From Pelagibius sp037652055 (lineage in GTDB: Bacteria; Pseudomonadota; Alphaproteobacteria; Kiloniellales; Kiloniellaceae), in NCBI RefSeq assembly GCF_037652055.1, contig NZ_JBBKAH010000002.1, forward strand, positions 248,001-312,000: 64,000 nt of DNA, in the 5' to 3' direction. The notes beneath the pieces were generated by a model, which saw only the letters and a list, made by a program, of their open reading frames with translations, had not been told where the DNA came from and did not search any database. A program made the position numbers and the translations under genes. Shown here in pieces: positions 16,529 to 25,233 of the stretch. Numbering within the stretch: position 1 is the stretch's first letter; each line of letters begins with the position of its first letter.

Positions 16529-17485
16529 TTACTTGGACAGCGCGGTATCGGCCGAGACGGCGGCCAGCTCGACGCTCTGCGGCGCCGTTTCTGATTCATC
16601 GACCGAGGTCGCAGCCGCGGCCTGCTTGACGGGCTGAGGCTCGTCCACGCGGGCGTATTGCTCGCGGGCCTGCTCGGTCCAGGTCGCGAACTCCTCCTTG
16701 CTGACCATCCTGATGTTGATCGGCATGAAGGCATGGCCGGTGCCGCAGAGTTCCGAGCACTGGCCATAGAAGGTCTGGCCCGCGTATTCGGCCGGGACGT
16801 AGGTCCAGGTCTCGTTGATGCGTCCCGGAACCGCGTCGGTCTTCAGGCCGAACTGGGGCATCGCGAAGTTGTGCAGCACGTCGCTGGCGGTGACCAGGAT
16901 GCGGATGTTGGTGTCGACCGGCAAGACCAGCGCGGTGTCGGCGGTCAGGAGGCGCGGCTGGCCGGGCTGCAGGTCGCCCTCGGCCACCATGAAGGAGTCG
17001 AAGGTGAAGTTGCCGTGGTCGGGATACTCGTAAGACCAGTACCACTGGCGCCCGATCGCCTTGATGGTGATGTCGGCATCCTCGACCCGGTCCGCGAAAT
17101 AGAGCAGGCGGAACGACGGGAAGGCGATGGCGATGAGGACCAGCACCGGGATGACCGTCCAGGCCAGTTCCAGCGTCACGTTGTGGGTGGTCTTCGACGG
17201 GGTGGGGTTGCGCTTCTCCGAATAGCGAAACATCACCCACAGCAGCAGCGCCAGCACGAAGAGCGTGATGAGGATGATGATCCACAGCAGGATTTCGTGG
17301 AAGGAGTGGATGCGCTCCATAACCGGCGTCACGGCCGGCTGAAAATTCATCTCGTAGTTCTGCGGGGCGGCCACAGCGCTGCTGAGGAACCCGGCACCGA
17401 AGACCGCGGCGCCAAGGGTGAGCGCAAAGGCGGCGGCAAACGTGCCAAGCCGGCTAAGGAAGGTCATAGCTGCATTTCCCATCAT
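16529..17485 (-). CDS. coxB: Cytochrome c oxidase subunit II
   Basis: 318 aa. Signal peptide (cleavage probably before PQNYEMNF), two membrane helices and a periplasmic cupredoxin domain carrying the dinuclear CuA site: the upstream His in DVLHNFAMPQ, and Cys-x3-Cys-x3-His-x2-Met in YGQCSELCGTGHAFMPI. This is the entry point for electrons from cytochrome c. An Ala/Glu-rich tail of about 40 residues follows. Two starts are possible (ATG at 17485 or 17467); both give a signal peptide. It is first in the oxidase operon. Confidence 0.96.
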   Translation of the reverse strand: MMGNAAMTFLSRLGTFAAAFALTLGAAVFGAGFLSSAVAAPQNYEMNFQPAVTPVMERIHSFHEILLWIIILITLFVLALLLWVMFRYSEKRNPTPSKTTHNVTLELAWTVIPVLVLIAIAFPSFRLLYFADRVEDADITIKAIGRQWYWSYEYPDHGNFTFDSFMVAEGDLQPGQPRLLTADTALVLPVDTNIRILVTASDVLHNFAMPQFGLKTDAVPGRINETWTYVPAEYAGQTFYGQCSELCGTGHAFMPINIRMVSKEEFATWTEQAREQYARVDEPQPVKQAAAATSVDESETAPQSVELAAVSADTALSK

Positions 17486-17570
17486 TCCTGCAAATCCTTG
17501 CGTTCCCGCCGCTCTGCTTCGCGCCGAAGCGCAGTCCCCATTGGCAGCGAGGTAACCAAGGCGAGCGAAA

Positions 17571-17597
17571 ACTATACCAAGGCCGTTGGCTCCACAA
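17571..17597 (-). promoter_or_regulatory. Candidate promoter of the oxidase operon
   Basis: The 302-bp gap 17486-17787 holds no gene. On the minus strand it carries TATAGT (17571-17576), five of six matches to a -10 box, about 85 nt upstream of coxB, with a poor TTGTGG 15 nt further up (17592-17597). The spacer is short, so the -35 assignment is weak; activator-dependent transcription is possible. Confidence 0.35.
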
Positions 17598-17787
17598 GAC
17601 CGGCCACAAGGGCCCGCAAAGCGCGGAACGGCAAGGGGAATCGCTCCTCCTAGGCACGCCAATGATAGATCATCCGTCGCCATCTTGTGGCGGCCGTCCC
17701 CCGGGTGCGACCGAATGACGCAACCCCCTGGAGTCGCGGCAGGACGTGCCCGGCCGCGCCGGCGAGGGGCCGGTTCAACCTGGCGCG

Positions 17788-19089
17788 TCAATCTTTCGCC
17801 TGCTCTTCGCGCTTCAGGTGACGATGCAGCCGCCGCACGCCGAACCAGACCGCCAGCCCCAGCAGCGGGATCGCCGCGGCGGTGGCGACCTCCGGGTTGA
17901 CCGGCAAGCCTAAGGCCTTGACTCCCTTAGCGATGTAGCCAACCAGGCTGGCCAGGTAATAGGTGATGGCGGCGACCGACAGCCCTTCGACCGTCTGCTG
18001 CAGGCGCAGCTGCAGGCGGGCGCGGCGGTTCATCGACTCCAGGAGATCGCGGTTCTGCGCCTCCAGCTGCACGTCGACGCGGGCACGCAGCAGCTGGCTG
18101 GCCCGCGTCACCCGGCGCGACAGCGTCTCCAGGCGCTCGGCCACCGCCTCGCAGGTGCGCATGGCCGGCGCCAGGCGGCGGTCGACGAACTCACTGAGGG
18201 TCTGCAGGCCCTCGACACGCTGCTCGCGCAGCTCCTCGACGCGGCGCAGCACCAGGGCGTAGTAGGCCCTGGCGGCGCTGAAGCGGTAGGTCGTCGCCGC
18301 CGCCACGTCCTCGATCTCCGACGAAAGGGTCATCAGGTCGCCGAGCAGCTTGCGCTCGGCATCCATGTCCTCGATCTCGGTCAGCCGCCCGGTGATGGCG
18401 GTCAGCCGCTCGCCAACCGAGGCGAGCCCGGCGCTGTGCCGCTTGGCCGCCGGAAAGGCCAGCAGCGCCATCATGCGGTAGGTCTCGACCTCCAGCAGGC
18501 GCTGCACCAGGCGTCCGGCCTGGCGCGGCCGGAGGCTGGAGTCGCGGAGCAGGATGCGGGCGAAACCGTCCTTGTTGACACGGAAATCCATCCATACGGC
18601 TGCCGAGCCGCCCGACACCAGGCTGCCGATGATGCTGTCGCTGCCGAAGATGTCATGCAGGGCGGCGGCATCGGGCTCCGGCGAGTCGGCGGCCAGGATC
18701 TCCAGGTGGACGGCGACCAGCATGTCCCCCGGCAGAGCGGCGATCCAATCGCGCGGCACTAGGTCGATGGCGCGCCCGGCGAAGGGCGCGTCACTGAAAG
18801 GGCCGTTGCGGAAGAACGTGTAGGTCGAAAACTCCGTGTGGCGTTCCCACTTCAGGCGGAAGGGACCGAGATCGCTGATAAAGTGGTTGATGTTTTCGCT
18901 GGGACCGGCCAGGCCGCGGCTCTTGCAGAGCGCGGCGACATGAGCGCGCTCGCGCGCCGCCGCCCCTTCGCCCGACAGCAGGGCCAGATGGGTGACCCGC
19001 ACCGGCGCTTGCAGCGTGGCGAAGGGGCGCGAGTGGACCTCCGCGTTCAGCGTCCCGCGCAGGGGATGATCCCGCAAACCCTCGGTCAT
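17788..19089 (-). CDS. DUF3422 family membrane-anchored protein
   Basis: 433 aa. The N-terminus LRDHPLRGTLNAEVHSRPF is the DUF3422 signature. The middle third (about 215-365) is rich in Arg, Leu and Glu with heptad character and looks coiled-coil. Two hydrophobic helices near the C-terminus (about 372-392 and 402-420) and a basic tail make it a C-terminally anchored inner-membrane protein, topologically reminiscent of CorA-like designs. No function is established. It lies upstream of the oxidase operon on the same strand, 302 bp from coxB, and is divergent from tldD. Confidence 0.85.
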   Translation of the reverse strand: MTEGLRDHPLRGTLNAEVHSRPFATLQAPVRVTHLALLSGEGAAARERAHVAALCKSRGLAGPSENINHFISDLGPFRLKWERHTEFSTYTFFRNGPFSDAPFAGRAIDLVPRDWIAALPGDMLVAVHLEILAADSPEPDAAALHDIFGSDSIIGSLVSGGSAAVWMDFRVNKDGFARILLRDSSLRPRQAGRLVQRLLEVETYRMMALLAFPAAKRHSAGLASVGERLTAITGRLTEIEDMDAERKLLGDLMTLSSEIEDVAAATTYRFSAARAYYALVLRRVEELREQRVEGLQTLSEFVDRRLAPAMRTCEAVAERLETLSRRVTRASQLLRARVDVQLEAQNRDLLESMNRRARLQLRLQQTVEGLSVAAITYYLASLVGYIAKGVKALGLPVNPEVATAAAIPLLGLAVWFGVRRLHRHLKREEQAKD

Positions 19090-19241
19090 GAAACAGAATC
19101 CCCTTCGAATCCCCGGCCGACCCGCCCTCCGAGTCCGCTAAGGATGTTATCCTGGCCGCAGCGCCCCATATTAAGGCAAGCTGACGCCGACTCGACCGAA
19201 TTGGCCGGAAACCCTAACGCATAAGGCCCGGAGGCCTCCTC

Positions 19242-20675
19242 ATGACACATCTCGCCGCCACCGACGACCTTTTCTACGCGCGAGCGGGACTCGACCGCAA
19301 CCGCCTGGAAACCATGGTGAACGACGCCCTCACCGGGGCCGACGACGGCGAGCTGTTCCTGGAATACCGCCAGTCGGAGGCGCTGGCCTTCGACGACGGA
19401 CGTCTCAAGTCGGCCAGCTTCGATACCATGCAGGGCTTCGGCCTGCGCGCCATCGCCGGCGAGGCCGCCGGCTACGCCCACGCCAGCGATCTCTCCGAGG
19501 CCGCCATCGCCCGCGCGGCGGACACCGTGAAGGCGGTGCAGACCGGACGCTCCGGCACCATGGCCGACGGGCCGGCGCGCACCAACCGCATCCTCTATGG
19601 CGACGAGAACCCCATCGGCGCCGTGCCTTTCGAAGCCAAGGTGAAGCTTCTGGCGGAGATCGATGCCTACGCCCGTGCCAAGGATCCGCGCGTGAAGCAG
19701 GTCAGCGCTTCGCTGGCCGGCGAGTGGCAGGCGGTGCAGATCCTGCGCGCCGGCGGCGAGCGTGCCGCCGACATCCGGCCCCTCGTGCGCCTCAGCGTCT
19801 CGGTCGTGGTCGGCGACGGCGATCGCATGGAAGCCGGCAGCCACGGCGGCGGCGGGCGCATCGCCTATGAGACGCTGCTGGACCCGGCGCACTGGCAGGC
19901 CGGCGTCGACGAGGCGCTGCGCCAGGCGCTGGTCAATCTCGAGTCGGTCGACACCCCGGCCGGCGAGATGCCGGTCGTCTTGGGCGCCGGCTGGCCCGGC
20001 ATCCTGCTGCACGAGGCCGTCGGCCATGGCCTGGAGGGCGACTTCAACCGCAAGAAGACTTCCGCCTTTTCCGGCCTCTTGGGCCAGCGCGTCGCCTCCC
20101 CCGGCGTCACCGTGATGGACGACGGCACCTTGATGGACCGCCGCGGCTCGCTCACCATCGACGACGAGGGCACGCCGAGCCAGGCCACGGTCCTCATCGA
20201 GGACGGCATTCTGCGCGGTTACATGCAGGACCGTCAGAACGCCCGCCTGATGGGCATGCAGCCGACCGGCAACGGGCGGCGCCAGAGCTACGCCCACATC
20301 CCCATGCCGCGCATGACCAACACCGTCATGCTGGGCGGCGACAAGGACCCGCAGGAGATCATCGCCTCGGTGAAGAAAGGCCTCTTTGCCGTCAACTTCG
20401 GCGGCGGCCAGGTCGACATCACCTCCGGCAAGTTTGTGTTCTCCTGCACCGAGGCCTACCTCATCGAGAACGGCAAGATCACCGCCCCGGTGAAGGGCGC
20501 GACGCTGATTGGCAACGGCCCCGACGTGATGACCAAGGTGAAGATGATCGGCAACGACATGAAGCTGGACGACGGCATCGGCACCTGCGGCAAGGAGGGC
20601 CAGGGCGTGCCCGTCGGCGTCGGCCAGCCGACCATGCTGATCGACGCCATCACCGTGGGCGGTACCGCGGCGTAG
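19242..20675 (+). CDS. tldD: Metalloprotease TldD
   Basis: 477 aa catalytic subunit of the heterodimeric TldD/TldE protease, which degrades unfolded peptides, processes microcin B17-type peptides and cleaves CcdA. The zinc motif is His257-Glu258-Ala-Val-Gly-His262, followed by the conserved GLEGDFNRKKTSAFSGL segment and the third ligand region near FSCTEAYLIENG. Full length. GGAGG directly precedes the ATG inside a small GGAGGCCTCC palindrome. Its partner TldE is encoded alone 17 kb downstream at 38.1 kb. Confidence 0.96.
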   Translation: MTHLAATDDLFYARAGLDRNRLETMVNDALTGADDGELFLEYRQSEALAFDDGRLKSASFDTMQGFGLRAIAGEAAGYAHASDLSEAAIARAADTVKAVQTGRSGTMADGPARTNRILYGDENPIGAVPFEAKVKLLAEIDAYARAKDPRVKQVSASLAGEWQAVQILRAGGERAADIRPLVRLSVSVVVGDGDRMEAGSHGGGGRIAYETLLDPAHWQAGVDEALRQALVNLESVDTPAGEMPVVLGAGWPGILLHEAVGHGLEGDFNRKKTSAFSGLLGQRVASPGVTVMDDGTLMDRRGSLTIDDEGTPSQATVLIEDGILRGYMQDRQNARLMGMQPTGNGRRQSYAHIPMPRMTNTVMLGGDKDPQEIIASVKKGLFAVNFGGGQVDITSGKFVFSCTEAYLIENGKITAPVKGATLIGNGPDVMTKVKMIGNDMKLDDGIGTCGKEGQGVPVGVGQPTMLIDAITVGGTAA

Positions 20676-20691
20676 ACCCGCGGCGGCCTGG

Positions 20692-21081
20692 CTACTGCGC
20701 CGCCACAGCCTCGATCTCGGCCAGCCAGGCGGGGTCCGCGAGACCGGCGACGAACAACAGGCTGGAGGCCGGCTTGGCCGTGCCCAGCACGCGGTCACGC
20801 GCCCTGCGGTAGGCCGCGAGGTCCTCGCGCCGGGTCAGGAAGACCGTCACCTTCACCAGGTTGTCCGCATCCATACCCGCGGACTCGAGGATCGCCAGGA
20901 TGTTGCGCCAGGCCTGCTCGATCTGGGCCTCGGCGCCTTCGGCCAGGGTGCCGGCGGGATCGACGCCGACTTGGCCGGACAGCAGCAGCCAGCGCTCGGC
21001 TCCCGTCACTTCCACGCCCAGGCTGTAGCGCGAGAACGGCGGCGGCACCGTGGCGGGCGCGTGTTCCTTCAGGGTAGCCAT
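20692..21081 (-). CDS. RidA/YjgF-family protein, lacking the usual active-site Arg
   Basis: 129 aa. It has the Rid fold motifs LLLSGQVGVDPAGTL, EQAWRNILAILESAGM and NLVKVTVFLTRREDL. In active RidA imine deaminases the strand after the last helix carries Pro-Ala-Arg-Ser; here it reads KPASSLLFV, so the catalytic arginine seems replaced by serine. The protein probably belongs to a Rid subgroup with a different or lost activity. The start at 21081 is preceded by AAGG and gives the family N-terminus. It is convergent with tldD. Confidence 0.85.
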   Translation of the reverse strand: MATLKEHAPATVPPPFSRYSLGVEVTGAERWLLLSGQVGVDPAGTLAEGAEAQIEQAWRNILAILESAGMDADNLVKVTVFLTRREDLAAYRRARDRVLGTAKPASSLLFVAGLADPAWLAEIEAVAAQ

Positions 21082-21206
21082 TGCAATCCTTGTCCTCTCC
21101 GTGACCGGCCGCGGGGATATCTGCGGCGACCTTATCATCTGTTAAGGCCCGGCAAAGATCTCACTGTCAGGATGAGGGCGACTTTTCCGGCTGGAAGCGA
21201 CCCTTC

Positions 21207-21593
21207 ATGAGAAACCCTCTGCTCGCGCTGCTCGCGACCGGGCTGTTGCTGGGCGCGGCGGCGCCCGCCGCCGCCGACGAGACGGCCGCGCGCCGCACGC
21301 CGCCGCGCATCGTCTTCGGCCAGAACGAACCGACAGAGTTCAAATTCCGCGAATACCGTCCGCTGCGCCGCTCCGGCGCCTCGACGCGACAGGCCTATTT
21401 CGGCAGCGGCGCGCTGTACAGCGAGACCCTGGCCGAATTGCAGGCTCGGATTCGGACCATCACCGCCCGCTACCGCCTCGAGGCGCTGCCGCTGACGCCG
21501 GCGCAGGAGGCCGCCAAGGCCGAGATGACGCCGGCGCTGATACGCGCCCTCACCCTGGCCAATAAGGCGCGGGAAGCAGCCGGCGAAGAATGA
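21207..21593 (+). CDS. Secreted hypothetical protein with shared C-terminal module
   Basis: 128 aa. A signal peptide (MRNPLLALLATGLLLGAAAP, cleavage near Ala23) is followed by a basic, Arg-rich mature protein without cysteines. Residues 66-124 align without gaps to 116-174 of the secreted protein at 22125 (about 32 of 59 identical by eye), including LTPAQxAAKxxMxPALxRAL and a shared GSGA(L/I)Y start. The module is predicted helical. Function unknown; the paralogue 0.5 kb away suggests local duplication. Confidence 0.75.
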   Translation: MRNPLLALLATGLLLGAAAPAAADETAARRTPPRIVFGQNEPTEFKFREYRPLRRSGASTRQAYFGSGALYSETLAELQARIRTITARYRLEALPLTPAQEAAKAEMTPALIRALTLANKAREAAGEE

Positions 21594-21661
21594 GCGGCGC
21601 CAGATCGGATTCACACAGTCGGTCGATTGTCGCAGGCGATTCCATCCGACCGTGAGCTGAC

Positions 21662-21877
21662 CTAGTGCTTGCGCAGGTAGAGCATAACGCCGAGCACCGC
21701 CAGAGTGGCGATGATCGCCGGCACGATGGCCATGACGACGGCGCGCGAGAGGCTGTCCATGCTGCCGGGCTGCGGGTGGCCGGCCATGAAGGCGAAAACG
21801 AACAGCAGATAGGCGGTGCCGCCGACCTTCATCGCCCAGTCCTTGAGCCAGCGCCGGGTTTCCGGGTCGAGAGCCAT
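21662..21877 (-). CDS. Small two-helix membrane protein, unknown
   Basis: 71 aa. It starts MALDPETRRWLKDWAMKVGG, then has one hydrophobic segment at about 19-33 and a second, longer one at about 46-67, ending in LYLRKH. No cysteines or catalytic motif. It lies between the two related secreted proteins on the opposite strand. The upstream 22 bases of the minus strand contain only a weak purine-rich site. Compositional bias and TM pattern look real, but family membership is not recognised. Confidence 0.6.
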   Translation of the reverse strand: MALDPETRRWLKDWAMKVGGTAYLLFVFAFMAGHPQPGSMDSLSRAVVMAIVPAIIATLAVLGVMLYLRKH

Positions 21878-22124
21878 TTTTCCTGCGCCTTTCCGATTGC
21901 AGAGCCCGTGAGATCGCGGCGGAGTTTAGCCGTTGGCCCGGGCCGCGGCAAAAGTCCTCTTCCCGGCCCTCTCCGCGAACCAGGTCCGGGGGCCGTGACC
22001 GGGGTGGCAATCCGGCCCGCCATAACCCATTTGATTAGGAGGGCCCGCGAAGGGTTGCTGAAGCCCAACACCCGGTAGACCGCGTACCTGCGGGTATCGG
22101 ACGCGAAATGGAGGGCAATTGACG

Positions 22125-22688
22125 ATGACCTGGAGACTCCCCCGATGGGCAAGCGCGCCCATGGTGGCGGCCGCCACCCCGGTGATGGCAGGGGTCGTCC
22201 TGCTGCTGGGCGCGCCCCTGGTGCTGAGCCCCGACGCCGTCGCGCAGTCCTGCACCACCATCGGATCCTCGACCTTCTGCGGCCCGCGCGGCTCCCACAA
22301 CACCGTGGGCAACACCATGATCTTCAACAACGGCCCGGCCGGGCGCCGCGTCGGCGACTACGCGGTGACCGGCACGCCGCCGCGCACTTCTGTGATCCGC
22401 GGCGCCCGCACCAGCCCGCTGTCGGCGCCGCGGACGTTTGCCGGCGTCGGCACATCCAAACAGCTCGGCGGCAGCGGCGCGATCTATGATTCGCGAATCG
22501 CTGCGCTGCGCGCCGAAATCCTGGCCCTCGAGGCGCAGCACCAGCTGGATCAGCTGGACCTCACGCCCGCCCAGGCGGCGGCAAAGGACAGCATGCCGCC
22601 GGCCCTGGTCCGCGCCCTCAGGCTGGCCCAGGAGGCGCGCGAGAAGGACGCCGCTTCAGGCGGCGTTAAGCCGGGCGGCGTTCAGTAG
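22125..22688 (+). CDS. Secreted hypothetical protein, paralogue of the 21207 gene
   Basis: 187 aa. The ATG at 22125 has GGAGGG nine bases upstream; a TTG at 22119 is too close to it. Signal peptide to about residue 41 (cleavage after AVA). The mature part begins with a Ser/Thr/Gly/Asn-rich section holding a Cys pair (Cys43, Cys52), TVGNTMIFNNG and a low-complexity stretch, then the helical module (116-174) shared with the protein at 21207. It ends in a Gly/Lys tail overlapping the gshA stop by 7 nt (convergent). Confidence 0.75.
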   Translation: MTWRLPRWASAPMVAAATPVMAGVVLLLGAPLVLSPDAVAQSCTTIGSSTFCGPRGSHNTVGNTMIFNNGPAGRRVGDYAVTGTPPRTSVIRGARTSPLSAPRTFAGVGTSKQLGGSGAIYDSRIAALRAEILALEAQHQLDQLDLTPAQAAAKDSMPPALVRALRLAQEAREKDAASGGVKPGGVQ

Positions 22689-24046
22689 GCGCACTCGGTG
22701 AAGATCGGGTCGATGGATTCCTTCCAGCGGCCATGGAAGTCGTCGAGCAGATATTCCGCCGGGCACTTCTCGCGCTCGACGCGGCTGCGCAGCAACGAGA
22801 GGAAATGGCTCTCGTTGTCGCCTTGGCCGTCGAGCCGGTTGCGTGCCTTCAGGCCCGCCGCGGCGATCTCCACCGCCCGGTTGGCGATGGCATTGAGGGT
22901 GCGGCCGCGGAACGGCGTGTGCAGGGCCTGCTTGGGCACCTCGTCGCGCAGGTACTGGTGCTCTTCCAGGGTCCAGTCCTTCACCAGGTCCCAGGCGGCA
23001 TCCAGCGCCGAGGGGTCATACAGCAGCCCGACCCAGAAAGCCGGCAAGGCGCAGAGCGACTTCCAGGGGCCGCCGTCGGCGCCGCGCATCTCCAGGAACT
23101 TCTTCAGGCGCACCTCGGGAAACAGGGTCGAGAGATGGTCGGCCCAGTCGCCCATGCCCGGCTTCTCGCCTGGCAGCGCCGGCAGCTTACCCGCCAGGAA
23201 GTCGCGGAACGACTGGCCGGCGGCGTCGATGTACTTGCCGTCGCGGTAGACGAAGTACATCGGCACGTCGAGCACGTGATCGACATAGCGCTCGAAGCCC
23301 ATGCCGTCCTCGAAGACGAAGGGCAGGATGCCGCAGCGGTCGGGATCGGTGTCGGTCCAGATGTGGCTGCGGTAGCTGAGGAAGCCGTTGGGCCTGCCCT
23401 CGGTGAAGGGCGAATTGGCGAACAGCGCCGTCGCAACCGGCTGCAGCGCCAGGCTGGTGCGGAACTTCTTCACCATGTCGGCTTCCGAGGCGAAGTCGAG
23501 ATTCACCTGCACGGTGCAGGTCCGCAGCATCATGTCGAGGCCGAGGCTGCCTTTCTTGGGCATGTAGTCGCCCATGATCTTGTAGCGGCCCTTCGGCATC
23601 CACGGGATGTCGGCGCGCGGCCACTTGGGCTGGAAGCCGAGGCCCATGGCGGCCACCTTCAGCGGTCCGGCGACCTGGCGGATCTGGTCGAGGTGGGTGT
23701 GCACCTCGCTGCAGGTGTCGTGGATGGTCTTCAGCGGCGCACCCGACAGCTCGAACTGGCCGCCCGGCTCCAGCGAGACCCCGGCGCCGTTCTTCGAGAG
23801 GGCGATGACATTGTCGCCCTCGATGATCGGCGTCCAGCCGAACCGCTGCAAACCTTCCAGCAGGGCGCGGATGCCGCGCTCGCCGCCGTAGGGCAGCGGG
23901 CGGAAATCATCCAGGGAATAGCAGAATTTCTCGTGCTCGGTACCGATGCGCCAGGCCTCGGCGGGCTTGCAGCCGGATTCGAGATACTCGACCAGCTGAG
24001 CCTTGTCGGTGATGATTGCCCCCTGGCTTTGCGGCGGAGCGGACAT
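22682..24046 (-). CDS. gshA: Glutamate-cysteine ligase, plant/alphaproteobacterial type
   Basis: 454 aa ATP-dependent enzyme making gamma-glutamylcysteine, the first step of glutathione synthesis. The sequence follows the GCS2/plant-type group: GTEHEKFCY near residue 38, the PYGGERGIRALLEGL segment, SLEPGGQFELSGAP near 95 and DMMLRTCTVQVNLDF near 176. The plant-like type is common in Alphaproteobacteria. It has a plausible 5' region of 305 bp (24047-24351) that otherwise holds only inverted repeats. GST at 39.4 kb and YqgE/peroxiredoxin are compatible thiol functions in the window. Confidence 0.95.
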   Translation of the reverse strand: MSAPPQSQGAIITDKAQLVEYLESGCKPAEAWRIGTEHEKFCYSLDDFRPLPYGGERGIRALLEGLQRFGWTPIIEGDNVIALSKNGAGVSLEPGGQFELSGAPLKTIHDTCSEVHTHLDQIRQVAGPLKVAAMGLGFQPKWPRADIPWMPKGRYKIMGDYMPKKGSLGLDMMLRTCTVQVNLDFASEADMVKKFRTSLALQPVATALFANSPFTEGRPNGFLSYRSHIWTDTDPDRCGILPFVFEDGMGFERYVDHVLDVPMYFVYRDGKYIDAAGQSFRDFLAGKLPALPGEKPGMGDWADHLSTLFPEVRLKKFLEMRGADGGPWKSLCALPAFWVGLLYDPSALDAAWDLVKDWTLEEHQYLRDEVPKQALHTPFRGRTLNAIANRAVEIAAAGLKARNRLDGQGDNESHFLSLLRSRVEREKCPAEYLLDDFHGRWKESIDPIFTECAY

Positions 24047-24270
24047 GCCTTGATCCCTTTGACCCGAAGTGCGGCCCGAACAGCGGTACGATGCGCCCCG
24101 GTTCCATTCCAGAACCGTCCGGCCGGTCGCCTTCTTATGGATGAAGTCGGCGCCCGCCCCCCGAACGCCAGATGGTAATTCTTAAGTCCTCGTTACTCGG
24201 TACCGCGGCGACCCTCTTGGCGGGATCTGCCGATTGAATAAGGGGTGGCCGAAGCCGCCCTTCAAGATGG

Positions 24271-24316
24271 TTCGGCCGTGCGGCCGAGGGCCAGGCGATT
24301 CGGCCATGCGGCCGAA
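24271..24316. repeat. Two near-identical 18-bp inverted repeats
   Basis: TTCGGCCGTGCGGCCGAG (24271-24288) and TTCGGCCATGCGGCCGAA (24299-24316) are copies of one hairpin with a 7-bp stem and 4-nt loop, 28 bp apart start to start. They lie just downstream of the rsmE stop. No T-run follows, so they are not classical terminators. The rest of 24047-24351 shows no gene. Confidence 0.65.
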
Positions 24317-24351
24317 AGCCCGTCCAGCAGGCCCTTAGGCCTAGAGGCGGC

Positions 24352-25167
24352 TCAGTCTTCCGGCCCCGGAAAGCCCGCAAGGGCCGCCGGCGGCCGCGCC
24401 GCGCCGTCGCCGAGAATCGCCTGCCAGCAGGCGACCGCGGCCAGCGCCGCGGTATCGGCCCGCAAGATCCTGGGGCCGAGCCCGACCGGGGTAACAAAAG
24501 GCAGTTTGCGAAGGGCGTCAAGTTCGCTCTCGGCAAAGCCCCCTTCCGGTCCCGTCATGACGGCCCAAGGGCCGGCCTCGCCCCGTGTTTCCGTGCGAAT
24601 TGCCTGCGCAATGTCCTGCAGGGCCTCGGCGATCGGCCGCGCCTCGCCCCACTCGGCGCAGACCAGCAGGCGGCGCCCCGCCGGCCAGCTATCGAGCAGC
24701 TGGCCGAAGCTGATGGTCTCGCGCACCTCGGGGACACTGAGACGCTCGCACTGCTCGGCGGCCTCGCGCGCGTTGGCGGCCAGACGCTCCTCGTTCACCC
24801 GGCTGACCGCGGTGAAGCGGGTCATCACCGGCTGCAGCAGGGAGCAGCCGAGTTCGGTCGCCTTTTCCGCCATGAAGTCGATGCGCGCCCGCTTTATCGG
24901 GGCGAAGACAAGCCACAGGTCGGGTTCCGCCGCCGGGGAGCGGCGCTGCTGCAGCACCTGCAGCGAGCACCAGCCTTTGCCAAGTCCCTCGATTTCGGCC
25001 AGCCACTCGCCATCGCCGGCGTTGAACACGGCGATCTGCGCGCCGGGCGCGAGGCGCAGCACGGAGCGCAGGAAATGCGCCTGGCCGTGGTCGAGCCCGA
25101 CCACCTGACCCGCCGCCAGGCGGTCCGCGACGTGCAAACGTGTCGCCGGTTTCGTTGCCGTTCCCAT
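24352..25167 (-). CDS. rsmE: 16S rRNA (uracil-1498-N3) methyltransferase
   Basis: 271 aa SPOUT-class methyltransferase modifying 16S rRNA. Seen: N-terminal PUA-like domain with HFLRSVLRLAPGAQIAVFNA, FAPIKRARIDFMAEKATELG in the middle, and the C-terminal knotted SAM site with GPEGGFAESELDAL and LGPRILRADTAALAA. The start at 25167 has GGGAG upstream; a longer in-frame opening to 25875 has no homology and runs antisense to ubiA. It is divergent from ubiA. Confidence 0.95.
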   Translation of the reverse strand: MGTATKPATRLHVADRLAAGQVVGLDHGQAHFLRSVLRLAPGAQIAVFNAGDGEWLAEIEGLGKGWCSLQVLQQRRSPAAEPDLWLVFAPIKRARIDFMAEKATELGCSLLQPVMTRFTAVSRVNEERLAANAREAAEQCERLSVPEVRETISFGQLLDSWPAGRRLLVCAEWGEARPIAEALQDIAQAIRTETRGEAGPWAVMTGPEGGFAESELDALRKLPFVTPVGLGPRILRADTAALAAVACWQAILGDGAARPPAALAGFPGPED

Positions 25168-25233
25168 GAACTCCCTAACTTCCTTGGCTCGCCCGGCTTT
25201 CACCCAAGTGGATTCGCGGCTAAACATTAGGCG

